From NCBI GenBank assembly GCA_013399875.1, contig VXAZ01000953.1:3223890-3287889 (forward strand): a DNA stretch of 64,000 nt, written 5' to 3'. The notes below the pieces were generated by a model, which did not search any database, had not been told where the DNA came from, and saw nothing but the letters and a program-made list of their open reading frames with translations. Numbering within the stretch: position 1 is the first letter of the stretch; the number at the start of each line of letters is the position of its first letter. This DNA is from Gymnorhina tibicen (taxonomy: Eukaryota; Chordata; Aves; Passeriformes; Artamidae). Positions 27,901 through 42,900 of this stretch are shown in pieces. Position numbers and translations under genes: made by a program.

Positions 27901-30900
27901 AGAGACCTTTAAGCATGTCCCTATTTAAATCCCCAAGCAGGAGAGGTCCCTAAGAAAAGAGGGAGTGACCCCACCTAAGGACCAGTGGGAGGACGGCCTC
28001 CTGGCCTCCCACCAAGCCAGCAAAGAGCAAGGAAGGCACTGGTCCAGCAGATGCAGGCAATATCCTGTGACTTTCAGTGCCACTTTCTAGAAAAAACTCT
28101 GAGTTTCCATGGGCTACAGAAGGACCCCAGGGAGGAGGCTGCTAAGTCAGGCACCCTAACCAGTCAGTGTGAACAGTGCCCAGTTAGACAGTAAATTAGC
28201 TAACCTGGACTGGGTCATGTGTTCAGGGTACACTGCACTGAACTGGACCAAATAGCAGCAGGCTTTATTTTTTACTTTATCCTTCTGTTGTTTTCTCAGA
28301 GAACTCCTTGTAAGGATAAGCACTGGTGACAGAGATACTCAGGGCCTCTTGGTAGTTGGTTTCTGCCACATGGTGGAGGTTTCATGTCCTCTCTAATTTT
28401 ATTTTAATTTTAGTTCAAGTATTGGGAGGATAATTGCAGACCTTTCATTTTACCTGGAACACCAGTTTTTTGATTTTTGACTTGCAGGAAATAGTTTGGA
28501 TTTTTTTTTAGTTTCTCCCCACAATGAATCCTGCATCATCAAAAAAAAAAGTTGTAGGCATTTTTATTTCATCATTTTGGTTTTGTTATACATTAATACT
28601 TTTTTAAATTGTCTTCAATTACCCTCAATAGTAGCACATGCTTCCTATCATGCTATGTCAATACCATGACAATAAAGGTCAAAAGTCTCTTGTTTCAACT
28701 TAAATGACTAAAATAGGAAATATTTCCTTTAAAAACTGTTTCAGTCTGTGCTAAGCTAAGCTGTTATTTTGTACAAAAAAATAACGAAACAGAACAAACT
28801 AATATATTAAGTTGGCCTCCTAATCACAGGAAAGGAACAACATTGTACAAATGGCAACATACTTGATCATCAGTATCTCTGATATGATAGTTTTCTTGCA
28901 TTTCCTGACTTTCTACTGTAAATCACGAGTTTTAAAGCTGATTCACTATTTTTTTTTCTTTTTTGCTGACATTGCCTGATTTTCACTAGGCATAAGGTTG
29001 GTTGAGAAACAGATTCCAGAGCAGATCAAATTGTGCTCTCCTCCCTGCAGCTCACGCGAGCCCTGGTGCAGCACATCAGTCACGATACCAGATTCTCTCC
29101 CAGTGCATAGCCCTAAGCAGTGGCAGCTAAGGATAAATCCTGTCTTCCCACCACATAACATTTCCTTTGCCTTCCACTGTCTCCTTGTCAGTGGTGGCCA
29201 GGGATGGAAGGGACCACGGCATCCAAAATCCCTGCAGAGGGTCTCTCCTGCTCAGAGATGAAGTTGGCAGAGCTGGGAAAGGGGATGGTTTGCCCTGTCA
29301 GGACATAACCACTACAAAGAGCTTCAGTCTCCAGGACGTCTGTGCATACTTTTGATCAGCTCTAAATTAATTTTACAGAATCAAAAAAAAACCAAAAAAC
29401 AAAACCTGTCTCAGTCTCAAATTCCAGTGTTGAATTTGGCTGTTAGCTGTGGCTAAGCTGCCACAACCCCTCCATACACACACACACCTGTATTTAAACA
29501 GCATGAGGCAGCTAAACAACACCAAACAGGCTTAAAAACAAACCAACTTCTTACAATCCGCCTTGTCTTTTCTCCCTTAGCTGCCATAAACACAGTTTGA
29601 AAGGATGAATGGTTGGCACCAAGGTGGTCCTGTCTGCATGGACAGCACAATTGATTCGCTATATAAGTCATGCACTTCATGTATTTTTTCCCCTCTGCTT
29701 TGGTGGGAAATAACCCTACAGTGTCACAAAGGTTGTCACAACAGTGCCATTCCCTGAGATGAAAGCACTGTCCTGTGCACGACTGTGATTTGGTGGGCAA
29801 AAATGTAAGAAAAACAGATCTCAAATCTGTCAGATGCTGCAAACCATCACCCTCCATGGTCTGCATGGGAAGTGGGAACACTGAGTGCTGTTTGGGATGT
29901 GGCATTCTGATTTCAAACACATACATTTCAACACAACCTGCAGGCTCAGCTGTGAGTTTGAATGAAGTCAGTGGCACCACCATCAAGGATTTTTTTTTTT
30001 CTCCATTGATATTATACCCAGCTTACATCTAACATATCTAAATAAGACATGTAGGAACACCTGATTTTCCAGAGCAGATCTGACAACTGTGATGTTTGAA
30101 GCAGGAATGAAAAAGCCCGTGGCAGACCTGGCCAGCTCATAGACAGCACACATCAAAGAAAGCCTAAGAGAAAGCACTGCCAAAGCAGACACTGAATGCT
30201 GACTCTCAGCCCTGGCGGTCACTGTGCCCCTCTGAAATGTGACTTTACCTTGACATAGCTGGCAAATTCTGTCACGCAGGCACTTTTGAAAGAGTACTAA
30301 ATACTAGAACAGTTTCGTTAGGAAAACATCCTGCTGAGAATTTCCTGCAAAAAAAAGACCAGATAACAGAACAGGATATCTCCACTCCTAACTTTTATGA
30401 CTCTGTGGTACAACCACCTCGGAAAACAGCAGCTCAGGTTCGGCATGGCAAGTCAATGAGCTGGGCATGTCCTCAGCTAACCATTTGAATCCTAACAACC
30501 CTGATCCACAGCAGATTAGGGTGGATATTGTCCAGCATTTTGTTTACCACAGCACAAGCAACTGGGATAAATAATTCTGAAGATAGGAGTAACTGGACAA
30601 TTTATGCTGTGTCTGGAAATGGACCCAGGTGTAAGTACAGAAAATATCAGAATATTTTTGAAGCTGCACATAATGAATTGACCTCTGTCTTGGTAAATGC
30701 CTAGATACTGTGATGATAACCAAGCTGTAAGATAGGAATTCTGCCATTAATCTTGATTCTGGTGACATGTACTAAAAACACAAACAAATCCAAAGGCTGC
30801 ACCAGCTGATGGAGTGCAGGAGTGGGGCGATGCCAATGCTGCAGCTCAAGGGAGCTGGGAGAAGCAGCCTGCCAGGGAAGAGTCCAGGTAAGTGTTGGGT

Positions 30901-33900
30901 GCTGGGATGGAAAGCCAGTAATGTACGCTTCATCTGAAGTCTCTTGAGAGCCTGCTGTCTTTCATCCAGTTCGATAAACAAGCTTATGTCATGTTTTCTG
31001 TATCGTGCTTTCCTTCCTTCTTCTGCTCTCCTCTTAAGCCTAGAAACCAATGTAAGCCATGCTAACCCACTTAACTGCTGACAACAAAGCAACAAATATA
31101 TGTGGATTCCGTAAGTTTTTTCCTCCTCTCACCAGATTTTGATCTACATGTTTTCATTTGCGAGAGCTTCAGAAGAAAGTTAAAAAACAACCACAGTCTC
31201 CACAGTGCTCCATCTTTTACCTGGGCCTGCCAGCTGATGCAGACCTGCTCAGTTTCTTACAGCCCCAAAATTACTCTGGAGGAAACTTGTAAGCTTTAAC
31301 ACATGCTTCTTGACTGTTATAAGGGTGTAGAAACCAAAATCTCCCTTGACACTTTGAGATTCCTAAACGGGATTCTTAGGATCCCAGAATCAGGAGAAAA
31401 GCAATTCAAGGGGATCAATGCTCCCTACCTGGCTGTCAGTGTTAGTTTGTCCCTTTGTCCTTTTCAACTTGGACTCTAGTGTGCCAGGCAATAGGGATTC
31501 CAGGTTTCTCTTTACAAGGCAGACTTTTGAGTCTGTTAGAAAGAGATTCTGAGTGCTTAGATGTTGATGTGCACCTGAAAAGTACCAGCTACTAATTAAA
31601 CAGTTTTGAAGTCTTTTGTACTGTGCCTTTCACAAACACCATCTCCATACACCGAAATCTGTAGCAATCTCTAGAGATGGAATTTGCCTGCAGTTTCTGT
31701 GCTGCTCTGTCATGCTATCTCACTGTTTGACAGATCCTTACTCCACTTTTGTAGTGATGGCATGGTGGTGACAAAGCAACTAATTCTCAAATAAATGCTA
31801 TTGGAAAGGCTGGGGAAGAGACAGGATGAAGCAAGGAACTGGGTTGTTATCTCATGAGCACTCATGCTGCAGCAGAGTGGGCTGCTCTGCAGTTCTCTCT
31901 GCTGTTCTTTCCCAGGAAATTTCTGTAGTCCCTTCAAATGTGCAAAGATGGGACGGAGGTCCGTCAGCACTCATGGTTCTCCTTCCATGCTTGCCACACA
32001 GTCATTCACAAGCGTACATGACAGCCACTCCCAGGCTTTAAAGCACACATCCAGCTGTGCCAGCTAACTCAGGATGGCACTGCCAACAAGTTCAGGTGTG
32101 TGAAAGGGGCCCATCACTGCACTGAAAGCCCAAGTTATCATTTGATAGCAAGGTACAAAGTAACAGAGATGCAGGTCCTGGACCAAGCTCTCATGTGGAA
32201 GAAAAATGGCATGGTTGGACCTCACAGCACTTATTTATATCTTCTGCCTTCTTTTACTTTTTGCCTTCTGTCACGCTGATGGACTGATGTAGACTGACAT
32301 TAGCTTATGCAGCAATGTTCTTTCACTCAGGCCTCTCACTGATCTTGCCTCTAGGGCTCTCCTGGTGAAGAGCAGTACAGCAATTTCCAGAGGTTATTCC
32401 AAATGGGCTGTTTTACAGACAGTCAACAATTTAGGGCAAAGAGCAGGAAAAATCACTGAGGATCATTACATATCACAAGCAGACAGATGAGGAGCCTAAA
32501 TGCAAACCCATAACGGCTGCAAATGAGAAGTGAAAGGCAAATGAAAACAGACTTTTGAGAAAAAGTAAATAAGGCTTTATGATGTCAATCTGATTGAAAA
32601 CAAACATGCAAAGGCACTAGCAATAATCAGTCATTACAATTTGTAGCCAAGCAGCACCAAATCCATTCCATCTTTGCTCAGCTGCTGAGCATATATTTAG
32701 ACTGAGTGTTTTCATTGCCAGGTTGCCTGGGCCTGACCCAAAGAAACAAACTCACAAAAAATCCCACTGGACTCATCAGTATTTTCCACAAAATAAAGTA
32801 AAATCTATTTGTTCTATACCCTCTTACCTTTTACTGTGATATGCAAGTACTAGGAAAGGAGGTATATGAACGATAGAAGCATTTTCACCAGCTTTACAGG
32901 AGCACAAAATGATGGTGTGACTTTTCAACAGAGTGGAGAATTAAGACTTCTGCTGAGAATGGAAGGTCACCTAGAAATGCTCCTCCCAACCCTGCTCAGA
33001 GGAGGCTGAAAACAGGTCAGTCTTTATTTGAAGAGGATTAAGCTGTGGGTGACTCGGATTGCTGATGTTTTCCTGTGAAACAAGGTGCTGTTCTACCCAC
33101 CCTAAGGAGTGCCCAGGGCACACGATCACCACAGCCTGTGGGCTCAGTTTCTGTGTCCAAAACACATGGAGAAAATTCTGCCAGAAGCAGCAGCTGGTCA
33201 GACATATATAACTCTACACATCAATAAATGTATATATCAGCATGTAAGTGTGTGTGCATACATATACACATATGAATGCATTTTTACACATACAACTATA
33301 TTTGTTTATGTATGTATGTGTGTGCATGTGCGAGAGGTTTCATGTGCATTACCAGGAAATTCTTCTTAGAGAAATAGCTGGGTTTTAATGAGGTGTCAAT
33401 CAAAGCCTAACAAAGGCAAGAGATGCAAAAGTCATGCTAGGCCAATGTCTTAGGTCTGGGGGATACATCATTACATGCTGGTGCCCTTGCTTGTTGAAGC
33501 ATTGCCCTGCTTGTTGCTACTGTGCTGAAGGCTTTGCTGGGTGAAGCACTTAGTCACAGCCAAGGAAAGCTGTTGGTCTGGGGGGCTGTTCCTCAAGCAT
33601 GCATGGATATCTACCCCAGCAAGGCCAGAACCAGTCTCAGTGGACTGGTTTCACTCCGTAGTTTAGTGAAGAAGGGCAGCCCATGGGATATGGGTGGTAT
33701 TGGCTACACCTTTCCATCTTCAGAGGCTGCAGTACTCTAAAGTGTACACTTACAGCCGTGATCACAAGGATCTCATTTTCCTTTCCATACACCAGGGAGG
33801 GCAAAGAGCTCAAAAAGAAACTGCTGAGCAGCCTGGCTCAAACATCTGGACGTGGTGCTGCTCCTTCAGGGCTTCTTTCAGAAACAGCAGGGAGCACAGC

Positions 33901-36900
33901 CCTGCTCCATCTGCCAGCCTTGTGGCACATCAGTGCTCACATATGTTGCAAGAGGGCAGTTTGCTCGCTCTCCAGAGCCTGAGAGGATCATCAAGGACAG
34001 CAGAGGAGGCAGAACAACATTTGCAGATGGTGTCACAATGCCTCCCAGCCTTCTATAGGCTGATGCTGGGCTGGGATTGTTTAGAATACTTCCTGCCACA
34101 CTGTTGTCTGTCCACCTCCACCTCAGGATGTCAGCACACAGCTACTGAGATGCACCCGAGCACATGGAATGGTTTCTCTGAGGCTGAGCTGTAGGGCTGT
34201 ACCTCTGTAACTGCCTGCCAGAGGTGTAAGGGCATCAGAAATAGAAACGAGTTCTCTCAGATTGTCAGTGATGAAAGGAGGCACAATTTTGCTTTTAAAG
34301 ACCCCAGTAAAAGAGGAAAACAAACAAAGCTGAATAAAATATTCAGCATGATGGTATCTCCTTATTCTCAAGAAGGCTTCTATCCCCTCAATTAGTAAGG
34401 ACAAGTCAGGAAAGATATCCATCTATACAAACTTCTATTTGTACTCCCAAGGCCCTTCTGCTCCCAGTGGTAGCATCGTCCCCATGTCTTTCCTCCACAA
34501 AAAATCCTCTCAGTTCCATAGGGTATACAAGCCTCTTGCTCCCTTCACCTCTCAATAAATATGCATGCCAAGGGTTATCAAACTGAGGGTCATTCTCAGT
34601 GCTAACAATGGAAAAAAACCAATATCAAATGGTTACTAAAGTAGTAAATCTAATCACTTGGCAATTGTGCTCCTCCGTTTCCAAGCCCCCCAACAGATTT
34701 CTGATATATTGCATATTTCACTCTTTATTTTGTTTTCCATTTTGCAAAGGACAGGCTCTGAACCAGTATGAAGAAAAACAACTTTCCCGCTCCCCTTCCC
34801 CCTCCTTTTTTTTCCCCATGCTATCTCTGCTCCAAGTCAGGCCAGGTAGTGCTTATCATTTCCTCTGCACAGCAAACACCAGGGTGCATGCGTTTCCTGC
34901 TGGCCGGTCCTAAACTGCGAGCTGACATTGTTTTCAAGGCCCCCCTCTTTCAGAGGCAGGAGCAGCTCTGCTGCACAGCTCTTCCTGTTGATGTCAGGCC
35001 CCTCTTCCTCCTAAAGCAAATGGGTTTCCTGATGGCATCTGTGTCCTTTTCCATGAGGACTAGCAGGAACCATTTTCCTACACAGTGGCTGGGAAAGAAA
35101 AAAAAAAAAAAAGTGGTACTGGAGAAAGGGATGTAATAGGGAGGAGCAGGGCTGGATGGTTTTTTTTCCAAGCAGTCTTGGAGAACATCTGTGGTCCCTC
35201 TCAACGAGGAGGAGAGAGAAGAGATAAGAGGTCAAAACAATACAGTTATGTCTTAGGGATGCTGGTATTTGCAAGTACCAGAAATTCACTTATTAGCAGA
35301 GAACATCAGAGACTAATTACAGCTGCCGATTTCCCACTGCTAAGGAATGTAAGCTCACAAAAGAATAGCTACAGCCACAGCCCCTGTGTTCCAGCAGCGC
35401 TGTCATAAGCTGTGGGAAATGCCAAGACCTTTACACCAGACTATTGCCTTCTTTTTTATTCTCTCAAATGGAGGAATCACTACCACTGCCAGCACTGTTT
35501 CATCAACAGCGGAGAAAATGGGCGACGATTGCAGAACACAGCTCACACCAAGCTGAATCACTTCAGCTCCACAGACTGCCAATGTATGTGCCACTGCCAC
35601 AGCAGAGAAGGGGAAACCTAACCAGACATCACTTCGGGCCTCCACCAGCCCATGGTATTCGAGGTTTGCATTTGTCCCATTAGAGAAGCTGGTGGGCTTG
35701 TCCCATCTCCCACCAGGAGGCCTGCAGTTTGCTGCACAGTGTGAGAAACAGTCATGGAGCCCGTGGCTACAGGGACATGCAGCAGGGCAGGGGGTGAGGA
35801 GCACGGCCAGTCGGGGCAACAGTGCTGCCTGTCCTTCACAGGATTCCAGCCACGAGGGTCCCATGGCCTCCTGCACAGAGCAAGGAGTTGGGTCCCCTTA
35901 GGACATGCCCCCCATGACGAGGAAGATAAAGTCCCGCAGCATTTTCCACGCCACGCCCATACCACCACAGCCAAACAGGTGGGGTGGGGAGGGTGTTTAC
36001 TACGGGTGCACAGCAATAACCAGAACAGGGCCTGTCCCTTAGCAGACCTGTCTAGAACTACTGCTCCTAATGGTCCTCTGGGATGAGCCACAGGTATATT
36101 TCAATAAAATAGATTGTTATAATGTGATTTTCTCCTTCTTTTCCTATCTGTGGCCTAGTCACCTTGCTGTGACACTGTAGTAACTAAGCAGAGAACTAGA
36201 CTTCCAATTTCTGTCCATAAATTGCCACAGAGGCCAACAAATTATTCCAGCTGTATGCAACTGTAGTCAACAGCAGATGTGGCCCCAAGTCTGGCAGAGC
36301 CAGCAGAGCTGCAAGAGAGTGAACTGGGGTTAGTTTTCCTCACGAGAAGAAATTCTTACTCAAGGTGCAATTGCAAAATCTTAACGGCTGGTGAGGGTGT
36401 AAGACGCAAAGGAAAAAATCCCACCTACGTTCTCCCAGCAGGAGTTGGCCAGGGCTGCTGAAATTTGCAGAGCTGACAGTGAAGTAAGCGTTCCTGGACA
36501 CGGAAGGTCTGCCCCCCACAGCTGGACCTGTGCCAGTGCTCACACACAACAGTGGGATGGGGTACCCTGAGCTGCTCCAGGAGCAAAACCACACTTCGAT
36601 GAAGGGTCACTCGCGCAAGAGAAACAGTCTCCACTGAGCCCACATCTCCCTGTCCCTCTCCCCTCCTCTTTAAGTACAGTCTGCTATTCGTGAATGAATT
36701 ACCTCAATCCCTCTTAAGCAGTGTAGTGACCAGGAAAAGGGCGTGGGGATTATTAATGGAAAAATCCTTGAGTCTTTCAGCCCTGCAGTGTGGCTACAGT
36801 TACAAGGAAAACAGGATACCATGCGGCACACGGGGAGGAGGAAGAGAAAAGCAGCAGAAACCCTAATGACCTACAGGGATTAACTAGCAAGGAAGAACAA

Positions 36901-39900
36901 AGTGCTGGTGGTAAATAGGCACAGCTGGCCCCAGTGACCAGGAGAGAAACAAAGGCACACAGTAGCGGTCTTCACGGGGTAGGAATACCACTGAGGGAAA
37001 CAGCTGCTTCTGGGTGATCAGGGCGTCGTAGCTATGAGTGAATTAAAGCGTGCGAGGATATTAAAGAGTAGGGAAAACCTCCTAAGACTGAGACATGGTA
37101 TCATGTAGAATTGCCTTCTCAGGGAGAGGGTGGGAGGCAGGCTTCTGGATATTTAAAATCCGTCAGGAGATTACTCTGAGTGGAATGATTCTGCACCGGC
37201 CACTGAGACAAAGACAAAACCATCTCACCGGCCTTCCCATGTCATTATCAGGTGATGCCTTTTAAGCCACAGAAAGATTCCCTGGAAGAGTTTGCTGTGT
37301 TAAAGGAAAGCATAAGTGCCAGCACTCGCTACAGCAAGAGACAACCACAACCAGCAGCTGGAGTTTAAATTGCATACTAAAGCATGCGGGAAGAAAGGCC
37401 ACTTGAAAATCATCCAGCTGAAAGATTTTTCCAGTGGGAAAGTGTGCATTTCACAAATTCAAAATGTTTCACCAGAATGAAGGGATTCTGTTCAATTTTT
37501 CAACCGAACACTCAAATATACTGTTTCTAGAATGTGAAATATGTTCACTCCTTTATCATTATTTTTAACGGAATAAAACCTTTTGGAGAACTTTTATTTA
37601 GGGGGAGTTTCTCCTTTTTTTTATTCCAATTCTGGATGAAAGGAAGTCTTGTGGTAGGGGAAGATGGAGTACAGTGCTAAACAGGAACCAGCTCTAATGG
37701 ACATTGAGTGATATCATCAATGCCTGGCTAGTGTTTGTTCCTCTCTGTACACTTCTGAGGACAGCAGCACTGTTCCTTGCAAGCTGAAGCCCAGAATATT
37801 GCATATGTTTCTTGTCAATGAATGAGAAAAAAGGAGGTGAGTGTCCTATGGTTTGCTTTTCAACCCTCAGGACACAAAAAACCCTCATTTGAAATCTTGC
37901 TTGCAAGTCACGTCCCCCATTGTGAGGATAAAACCCCAGCACAGTCTCACAAAATGTGCTTTGCTTCTGTCAGCAAAAATATAAGCCCTCGGCAAGGAGT
38001 CATGAATTAACAGGGGATAAGGATCACTCTCATCCCATAGGTGCAAACAGGAGAGAGAGAAATGATTTGGCAGCCTGAGTCATGCACTGAGATAGTGGAA
38101 GACCTAAGGTTAAGAGCCAGTTTTCTTGTATCTCCACTCCCAGCAAACAGAAACTTACCTTCAAAAATTCAGAAGTTGGTAAAGCATGCAGAGATTGCAA
38201 TTGGTTTGTCAGAATCTCTGGCCCAGAAAGTTGAGCTGAAAATCTCACACAAATGTGTTTTTCTGGAAGGGGATCAATTTCCCCCAAGCATCCACCAAAC
38301 CAGAAAGAGTCTCCCTACCCAAATTTCTACCCTAAACCTGAACATACAGGCTAAAACCTCAGGAGATTGGAATCAGAGATCACTGATCAGATGGTCAGAG
38401 AAACCTTTTGGGTTGTTTGTCCTAGAAGTCAGTTTGTGCCAAAAGACCAGACTTCAGTAGCCCTGTGCCTGGGAATGTTTGGAACTGGTTCCATGCTTTG
38501 TGGCTTGGTGTCACTTCTATAATTCTTTTTTTTTTTTTTTCCTCTTGAACTGTTGTCTCATAACTGAATCCCACAATAATAGCAAGACGCTACCAAGGGG
38601 TCATCTAGGGAGAAACTGCAATATTTCTGATCATTTCAGGGAAGGGAGGTTGGGAGCAGGGGGGGTGAGGAGAGGCCTGAATTCCCTGGAAAAGATGCCC
38701 TGTCTGTTTACATATCAGTTATACCAAACTTCTTGCATTCCTTGTCTACTGACTTCCTCCATCTCCTCAGCTACTCATTGTTTTCCTTTTTTTACCCTTA
38801 ATTTCGATTTCACAGTGCACTCAGTTTTCAGCATAATTTTCTTCCCTTGGAATTCAAACTCAAGCCCCACCTTTGGGACCGGGACGGAGGTTTAAAATCC
38901 CTCCCCAGCAAAAAGGCACTTGGATCTGGCATTTACAATTCAGGCCCATATCTTCCAACTGCAGCTCTAAACTGCATCAAATACTTTTGTTCCTAGCGTT
39001 TGTTCCCAGCTTTTGTTCCCTTCTCTGTTCCCTTGAAATGTCAGCAAACATGATGGCTTTGTTGATGCCGTCAGGGTGGTCTGACCGCTTCCCACGCTGG
39101 GCATGCGGATTGGGCAGCCGTGGAGCAGTCAGCAGTTCACTGGGTGTCTCCTCGAGGATGTTGTTGTTCCTCACACCAAGGCAGTGGCCTGAAGCAGCAA
39201 CATTGCCATGAAATCAACAGAAAACAAATCCACCTCCAGCTGCCCTGGCTCGCACGAGGACACACAGGCTATTCCAAACCAGCAGCTGCCAATGCTGCCA
39301 GGCAGACAGGAGAACCATGCTGGGGGCTCAGGGTTCTCTCTGGATATTGGGATGGTTATCCACCCCTTCAGACACATTCCCTGCTTTGTCTGGAGGAAGG
39401 CTCCAAATATGTGCATTACTGCTTCCTCCTGAGCCAAAAGACTGCAGAGCTGTCAGAGCTCAGATCTCTCGACTGTTCTAACTCTGCTGACTTCCATGTG
39501 GAAATGGTTTCTCTCAAATCCAAGTGTACGTGTGTCAGGGTAGCGATGGGGTGGACAGGCATATCCTGCCCCAGAGACCTCCTCAGATGCCCCCAGGACT
39601 GCTCTGAGGTGAGCTGGGACCCTCCTGACCCATGTTGCTCCCTGTAAGGTTGCAGGAGAGTCTGTGCCAAGCCCAGCAGGCTCTGCCTGACCTCTGGGAA
39701 CTACCCATAAAATGTGTCTGCCTGCTGCCACGGCATCCCAGGGCAGAGTTCTTGGGAAGAATGGGGAAAATCAGCTGAGTCAACTACCAACCACAGGCCA
39801 TATTTTTCTGCCCCATCACACGAAAACAGTTTTAGCCTGCACTGCCCAGTAAGGGTTGCCCTAGCACTGCTCCTCAGCCCACCTGAAGTGTTTGTACCAA

Positions 39901-42900
39901 GGGGGATCTTCAGGGCTTCCAGGGCATTTGTCCTGCTCTCTCTCTCTGCTTTGCCTACCAATATGCTGCAAAATTTTGGTCATGGCCTCTCGGTTGTTCT
40001 GAAATTATGTGTTTGGCTTCAGCCTGAAAAGCCTGAGCAATGCTGCTCTACTGCACTTGCCTGGGAACCATTACAGTAAGGATGTGATCCAATTTAGGAA
40101 TGAGCTGGAGGCTCTTCCTGCTCTCTGCTCTGCACCTCTCATGTTCGGTTGATCTTTTCCTATCACAATGCTTTTTCCCATTATCAATTAATTTTCTTCA
40201 ATTACAGCAAAAAGGGACCCTGGCCAAAGAGGAATTTTGCTGCAAGTCTCACAGAAGATCATATTTGATTTGCTGCAAGTCTCACAAAAGATCTGCAGCT
40301 TGATTTCATTTAAGGAAGGTCATTCTGTATCAAGTGCTCTCAAAACAGACAATGCCTTGTCTCCAGGTCTCCAAAACCTCCCATTCAGACACTGTCATTG
40401 AAGCTTTCAACTTGAGCACTCCTCTGATCCATATCCAGCCTCACCAAGAGTTTCTCAGCAATCTGAGAAGTGTTCGAGGCCAACACAACCTACTTCTCTT
40501 GGAGCTGATGGCACCACTGTCTTCAATGTCAACTACAGCAAATTACACCCCTCTACCTACTGTTGACAAATCCACCTAAAATTTGGTTCTTTTTTTCATT
40601 CTTGGCAGCAGTTGAGTTCTGGTGCATTCCTTGGATTTCCCTGGAATTAATTCACGGCTCACTCTGGTAGTAACAGGGAACGTGTGGATGTTGCAGAAAC
40701 ACTCTGTCACAAGAGAGATTTGCAAATACCCCCATCATGCAGAAGTTGCTTTTGATCTGCTGTTTCACTAACCCAAATCATAAGCCCCTTTATGGCTGGG
40801 AATACTTTCTGTGTATTCAGAGCTGAAGTACTTCCATACCAGCTGGCTGCAGTATCCCAGATTTATACTACTATCACTGAGGTCAGAGGCTGGCCCGATG
40901 CCATGCAGGCTGTGCTTCTGGAGGAGAGCAGTGGTAAAAGGCAGTATGCTGAAATGGAGGCAAGGAGTCAGAGGGCTGCAAGGTGCTGGAAAAACCTTTC
41001 AGAGCCAGTAACAGTAACAAAATGAAGACACTCTTTTTCTGACAGCGTGAAAATCTCTTAAACTGCTTGTGTCCATCCGGGAGACTCTGTATGGAGTGCT
41101 TGAAAGGACACATGGAGTGACAAGAGCCCCATGCTAGGGAAGGCTTGTGGCACAACATACAGACAAGGGGTATGTTCCTAACTGGATCCCTTGCTTGTAT
41201 AGCCCTGCTCCGTCCAACTTTGCCATGCTGCTCTGCACATCCCCTTCTACTCCACAGCTTCATACAGCAGAGAATGCCAGGCAGGGGACATTCACTGGGG
41301 CCAGCTGTGCCTCTGGCCCACCTGAGCAGCGGATGAAAGGAGTTGCAAGAAGACACAACAATACAAATCCATGAAGTGCAGATACAGCTGCCAAGGTCTA
41401 AAGACCAGCGCCCTGGTCCCCTGGGCACAGACGGTCCCATGTAGAGACTGGTTTCACATGCAGCATTCAGGTCATCCCAGTTTTAAGATGGCTCTGGGCA
41501 GAGATGGGAGACAGTTGTATGAGTCCTACACATAGTGTGCTTCCCTTGATCCGAAATGCTGGGCATGATGGCATGGTTCAACTGCATAGCCTGGTTCACA
41601 AACCAGCTGGTTTTGCAGTATGCAAGCAGATATTTGGGTGGATGATATCTTGTTGGACTAGGAATGGAAGGGGAGATGGCAAAATGGGTGGGAGTCACAG
41701 GTATACACAGGCAAGCTTGTCGTGCTCAGAGAAAACAAAGGAAAAGTTGCCAAAGATAGTGGTGTTCTCAGGAAATCCAGTTCTGAATCTGGCTTGCCTC
41801 ACCCTGACCTGAGACTCCTTTATAAATTGCATCAGGAAGGCAGCAATGGCCAACAGAATACAACAGCTAATCATAAAACGCAAAGAATATCTATTATGTG
41901 CTCAGCTAGTGACATTTTAAAGCCTTTAATTTTTTGCATCTGTAGTCTCCTGGCCTGTAGTATTTATTCTCCTTTCCCTTGGAGCCAAGCTAGAGACAGA
42001 CTTAGATAAAAATCCTGCAGCTGAACACCCTGTATTTCAGGGAAATTGAAGGCAGGCGTCTGTACTTCAAACTCAGCCCTGATCAGAGCATTCTGAAAAG
42101 AGTAACTTCAAAATGAACAGGACTTCAGACAGGCATCTTCATCTCCAGCTTTGGCCAAGACACAGCAAAGGCCAGTGTGAGAGCACGGAGTGTAATCCTA
42201 GCAGACTTCTGAGATATGCAAAACTCAAGTGCAACCCAAGTCAGCTTTGTGGGCCTGTGGACCTTTGCAGACAACAGGCACGAGGTCTATTTCTTCTGGC
42301 TTCAGGTTTTGTTGGGAAAATTTCTGAACTTCAGTTTGGTAGCCCTTGGGTAACCTCAGTCCTCTTTTACACAAAAGCCTGGGCACTCCTGATAGGAGCG
42401 TTTACAGAGGGTTTGAAAAAAAAACCATTGGAAAAATATGAATTCAGGAAACAGGAATGTTATAACCTTGCTAGCGCAAAGGCAAAGGCATTGTGTGCAC
42501 GCAAATTTAGAAGCAGCAATGGCAAAAAACTTTGAAGGAAAACAGCAGTGATTTTTATTATTGCCTTATATGAGTTCAGAATGTTGCGAAGTTAAACAAA
42601 GCCATTATAAAGCTGGGTATTTAAAAATACCTAATGTTTCACCGTCTTCTTTGAGATGAATCAGGTATCCAAACATCTGGGGACTGCAACATCCATCAGG
42701 AAACACAGACAGATGAGACACATCAAGACAGGAAGGTTTAGGGCTGCCATCGGAGAGACAAGGAACAGCAGGAGATTCCCACAACTTCTTTTGGGTCAGA
42801 AATGTTAGTTCTACATGAATGTGTACACTAAACAAAAAGAGGAAGAAAAAGAGAGAGCTAAAAAAGGTTTTTGCAAGTCTCCTGCTGTTCTGTGTCTTTC

